The notes under the pieces: generated by a model | What the model was told of the DNA's origin: nothing | Databases searched by the model: none | What the model saw: the letters and a program-made list of their open reading frames with translations, nothing else | Assembly (NCBI GenBank): GCA_023398155.1 | Contig: JAEWSV010000137.1 | Location: 1-6,017 of the forward strand | Length of the DNA: 6,017 nucleotides | Reading direction: 5' to 3' | From: Spirochaetota bacterium | Lineage (GTDB): Bacteria > Spirochaetota > Spirochaetia > Treponematales > Breznakiellaceae | In this document: positions 4,164 through 6,017 of the stretch, one piece after another | Layout: each line of letters begins with the position of its first letter | How positions within the stretch are numbered: position 1 is the stretch's first letter | Program-made: the position numbers and the translations under genes

Positions 4164-6017
4164 GCCCGATCGACGTGAACGACATCCTGGAACGCGCCCG
4201 CGGCGCCGCGCGCGTCGGCGATAACGAAGCCGCCGAGCGCCTCCTCAAATCCTATTTGGCCCATACGCCGGACGACCGTAATTCGCGCCTGCTCCTCGGC
4301 GCCGTACTCGCGCGGGCGAACCGGAGCGACGAAGCCGCGGACGAATTCCTCACCCTCGTAGCCCATGATCCCGCCGACGCCGAGGCTCTCAATAACCTGG
4401 CGGTTGTATACCGCAAGCAGCAACGCTTCGAGGACGCCTTGGATGCGCTGCGGAAGGCCATACAGGCGGAACCCCTGCGGGCCGAATTCCATTACAACCT
4501 GGGAAACGTCTACAAGCAGCTCGGGGACCTCAAGTCCGCCTCCCTCGCGTACGCGAAGGTCGTCACCCTGGATCCCTCCTACGTGCCCGCATACAACAAC
4601 CTGGGCACCATGCACGATAAACTGGGCGAGTGGGACAAGGCCTTCCAAGTTTTCCGCAAGGGACTAGCCCTGGACCGCAACAATCCGACGCTCCACTTCA
4701 ATTACGGCATCGCGCTCGAGGCCGTAGGGCGGCTGGAGGACGCCGGCCGCGAGTACGAGGCCGCGATCAAGAGCCGGCCCGGTTGGCTCGAGGCGATGAA
4801 CAATTACGGCATCATCTTCTTCAAACGCGGCCGGCACGGCGAGGCTATGGACGTCTTCTCCCGCATCCTCGCCATCGACCCCTTCAACGCCGAAGCCCGC
4901 AACAACATGGGCGTGGTCCTCGCCGACCAGGGCCGCAACGAAGACGCGATGCGCTATTACCGGCAGGCGCTGGAGTCCGACCCCGGCTACGTGAAGGCGG
5001 TCGTCAACCTGGAACGCCTCCTGGAAACTACCGGCGACTTCGCCGACGCGCTCATCGAGCTGGAGAAGCTCGTGAAGCTCGCGCCCTCCAGCGCCGAGGC
5101 GCGCGCGCGGCTCGCCTCGCTCTATCTCAAGCTGGAACGCTATCCGGAAGCCCTCGAACAAGCCCGCGCTGCGTTGGATTGGGAGCCGGAGAACATCAAC
5201 GCGCTCCGGACCCAGGGGGCCGCGCAGCGAGCCCTCGGCGAGGACGCGGGGGCCCAGGCCACCTTCGAGCGGATCCTTTCGATCGATCCGGGCAATTACG
5301 CGTTCCAGCTCGACCTCGCCGACCTCCATTTCAGGAGAAAGGAATACGCGGCGGCCGAGGAACGTCTCCTCGCCTATCTCGCCCGGAAGCCGGAAGACCG
5401 GAACGCCAAGCTCTTGCTCGGGCGCCTTTACGCGGAGATGGGCAACCGCGCCCACGCCGTCCAGGTATTCGAGGAGCTGACGCGGGCCGACCCGAACGAC
5501 GCAGAGGCCATCGCCGCCGTCGCCGAGCTCCATCGCGAGGCGGGCGAAACCGAGAAGGCCGTGCGCGCGGCCGATCGCCTCGTGAATCTCCAAGGCGGTC
5601 GCGCCACGACCGACGACTTGACCGGCCTGAACGAGTCCCTCGAATTCTACGAGAAAGCCGTCCGGGCGTATTCGGCCTCCATGCGGGAGATGTGGGAACG
5701 TAATCTCAAACTCCTCAAGGAGAGTTCTACCGCGGATGAAGAGAGCTCCGAAGACGGGGAGAATCCCCTGCTCGCCGCCGCCATCGAGGCTGCCGCACCG
5801 GTTGACGAGGAGAGCGAGACGCTATTCGTGGAGAGCATCGAGGATATCGAGGAAGAGTATATCGAGACCGAACTTCCTCTGGGCGAAGAAGAACTCGAGC
5901 TCTACGGGGAGCGGCCCGTCCGCGATCCCTTCGAAGAGTTGATCGAGGAGGACCGGGGCGGCTCAACGAACGCTCCGGGCGATTCTCCCGCTGAAATGCG
6001 TCAGCAGTCGCAGGAGC
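4160..6017 (+). CDS. Long tetratricopeptide repeat (TPR) protein with acidic C-terminal tail (3' truncated)
   Basis: The frame begins at ATG 4160 and stays open for 619 codons to the window edge, so the C-terminus is missing. Residues 6-481 are 14 TPR units of exactly 34 residues. The small position-8 residue is usually Gly or Ala, for example NNLG at 146-149, NYG at 181-183 and NMG at 249-251. Position 20 is Ala in all 14 units, and position 32 is Pro in 12 (exceptions Arg173 and Gly479). TPR arrays form a right-handed superhelix that binds peptides or partner proteins. Residues 482-520 look helical. From 521 the chain is strongly acidic: 21 Asp/Glu in residues 551-600 against 3 Arg/Lys. There is no signal peptide or membrane segment at the N-terminus, so a cytoplasmic scaffold is the simplest reading. 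The first repeat lies directly behind the start codon and an AAGGA site precedes it, which supports this start. It overlaps the LamG/FN3 gene by 4 bases. Its partner and process are unknown. The family call is secure; the role is not. Confidence 0.93.
   Translation, partial: MSPIDVNDILERARGAARVGDNEAAERLLKSYLAHTPDDRNSRLLLGAVLARANRSDEAADEFLTLVAHDPADAEALNNLAVVYRKQQRFEDALDALRKAIQAEPLRAEFHYNLGNVYKQLGDLKSASLAYAKVVTLDPSYVPAYNNLGTMHDKLGEWDKAFQVFRKGLALDRNNPTLHFNYGIALEAVGRLEDAGREYEAAIKSRPGWLEAMNNYGIIFFKRGRHGEAMDVFSRILAIDPFNAEARNNMGVVLADQGRNEDAMRYYRQALESDPGYVKAVVNLERLLETTGDFADALIELEKLVKLAPSSAEARARLASLYLKLERYPEALEQARAALDWEPENINALRTQGAAQRALGEDAGAQATFERILSIDPGNYAFQLDLADLHFRRKEYAAAEERLLAYLARKPEDRNAKLLLGRLYAEMGNRAHAVQVFEELTRADPNDAEAIAAVAELHREAGETEKAVRAADRLVNLQGGRATTDDLTGLNESLEFYEKAVRAYSASMREMWERNLKLLKESSTADEESSEDGENPLLAAAIEAAAPVDEESETLFVESIEDIEEEYIETELPLGEEELELYGERPVRDPFEELIEEDRGGSTNAPGDSPAEMRQQSQE
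4175..5602 (+). repeat. Fourteen in-register TPR-coding units (102-base period)
   Basis: The 1428 bases encode 14 consecutive 34-residue TPRs with no insertion or deletion between units. The anchor residue (position 8) falls at 13, 47, 81, 115, 149, 183, 217, 251, 285, 319, 353, 387, 421 and 455. The units are divergent in sequence, so this is an ancient protein repeat and not a recent DNA tandem duplication. Repeats 3-8 are closest to consensus, with NN[LYM]G-type helix A. Repeats 9, 10 and 14 are more degenerate. Confidence 0.9.
5720..6016 (+). other. Acidic, probably disordered tail of the TPR protein
   Basis: It codes for residues 521-619. It opens with a Ser/Glu/Asp-rich stretch (ESSTADEESSEDGENP), passes a short Ala-rich helix-like stretch (LLAAAIEAAAP), then runs into Glu-rich clusters (EDIEEEY, GEEELELYGE, FEELIEED) and ends at the window edge in a Gln/Ser-rich segment. 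Low complexity and high negative charge suggest disorder. A binding role for a basic partner is only an inference. Confidence 0.7.

Noticed and set aside
4664..5593. 309-codon minus-strand ORF opposite the TPR gene
   Set aside because: It is antisense to a clear 14-repeat TPR frame and has no motif, start context or neighbour to support it.
4630..5703. 357-codon plus-strand ORF inside the TPR gene
   Set aside because: The product is extremely Arg/Pro/Gly-rich, typical of an out-of-frame reading of GC-rich DNA. The true TPR frame covers the same bases.

Overview
This is a GC-rich, tightly packed bacterial chromosomal segment with strong G/C bias at third codon positions. It holds four protein-coding genes, two of them cut by the window edges. 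No RNA gene, insertion sequence, CRISPR array or long intergenic stretch is visible. The only true intergenic DNA is 32 bases (2602-2633). The source is best guessed as a spirochaete. The chemoreceptor tip reads EAAHAGD, UvrC has a PDKKNYRHYKL-type catalytic domain, and an exported LamG/FN3 protein and a TPR protein sit beside uvrC. From memory, a uvrC-TPR neighbourhood resembles Treponema. This assignment is an inference and is not proven by the window.

Layout, left to right. Bases 1-638 (+) are the 3' end of a methyl-accepting chemotaxis receptor: the signalling hairpin tip and the descending coiled coil. It converges on uvrC, and the two coding regions overlap by 14 bases at their stops. 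Bases 625-2601 (-) are a complete uvrC, the dual-incision nuclease of nucleotide excision repair. All expected domains and catalytic residues are present, and it carries an Ala-rich C-terminal extension. Across a 32-base divergent gap, 2634-4163 (+) encodes a secreted or surface-anchored protein with a signal peptide, a LamG-like beta-sandwich, a middle beta-rich region, a five-proline linker and a fibronectin type III domain. Its stop overlaps the next start as ATGA. The next gene, 4160 to beyond 6017 (+), is a long TPR protein with 14 consecutive repeats in exact 34-residue register, then a helical segment and a very acidic tail.

The LamG/FN3 gene and the TPR gene form a translationally coupled pair, which suggests linked function. 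The first product is exported, whereas the second has no signal peptide, so a direct complex is not obvious. The exact role of the pair is unknown. The MCP and uvrC are independent neighbours, in chemotaxis and DNA repair respectively.

The large TPR gene has no stop inside the window, so a search limited to closed ORFs misses it and would offer Arg/Pro-rich shadow frames instead.
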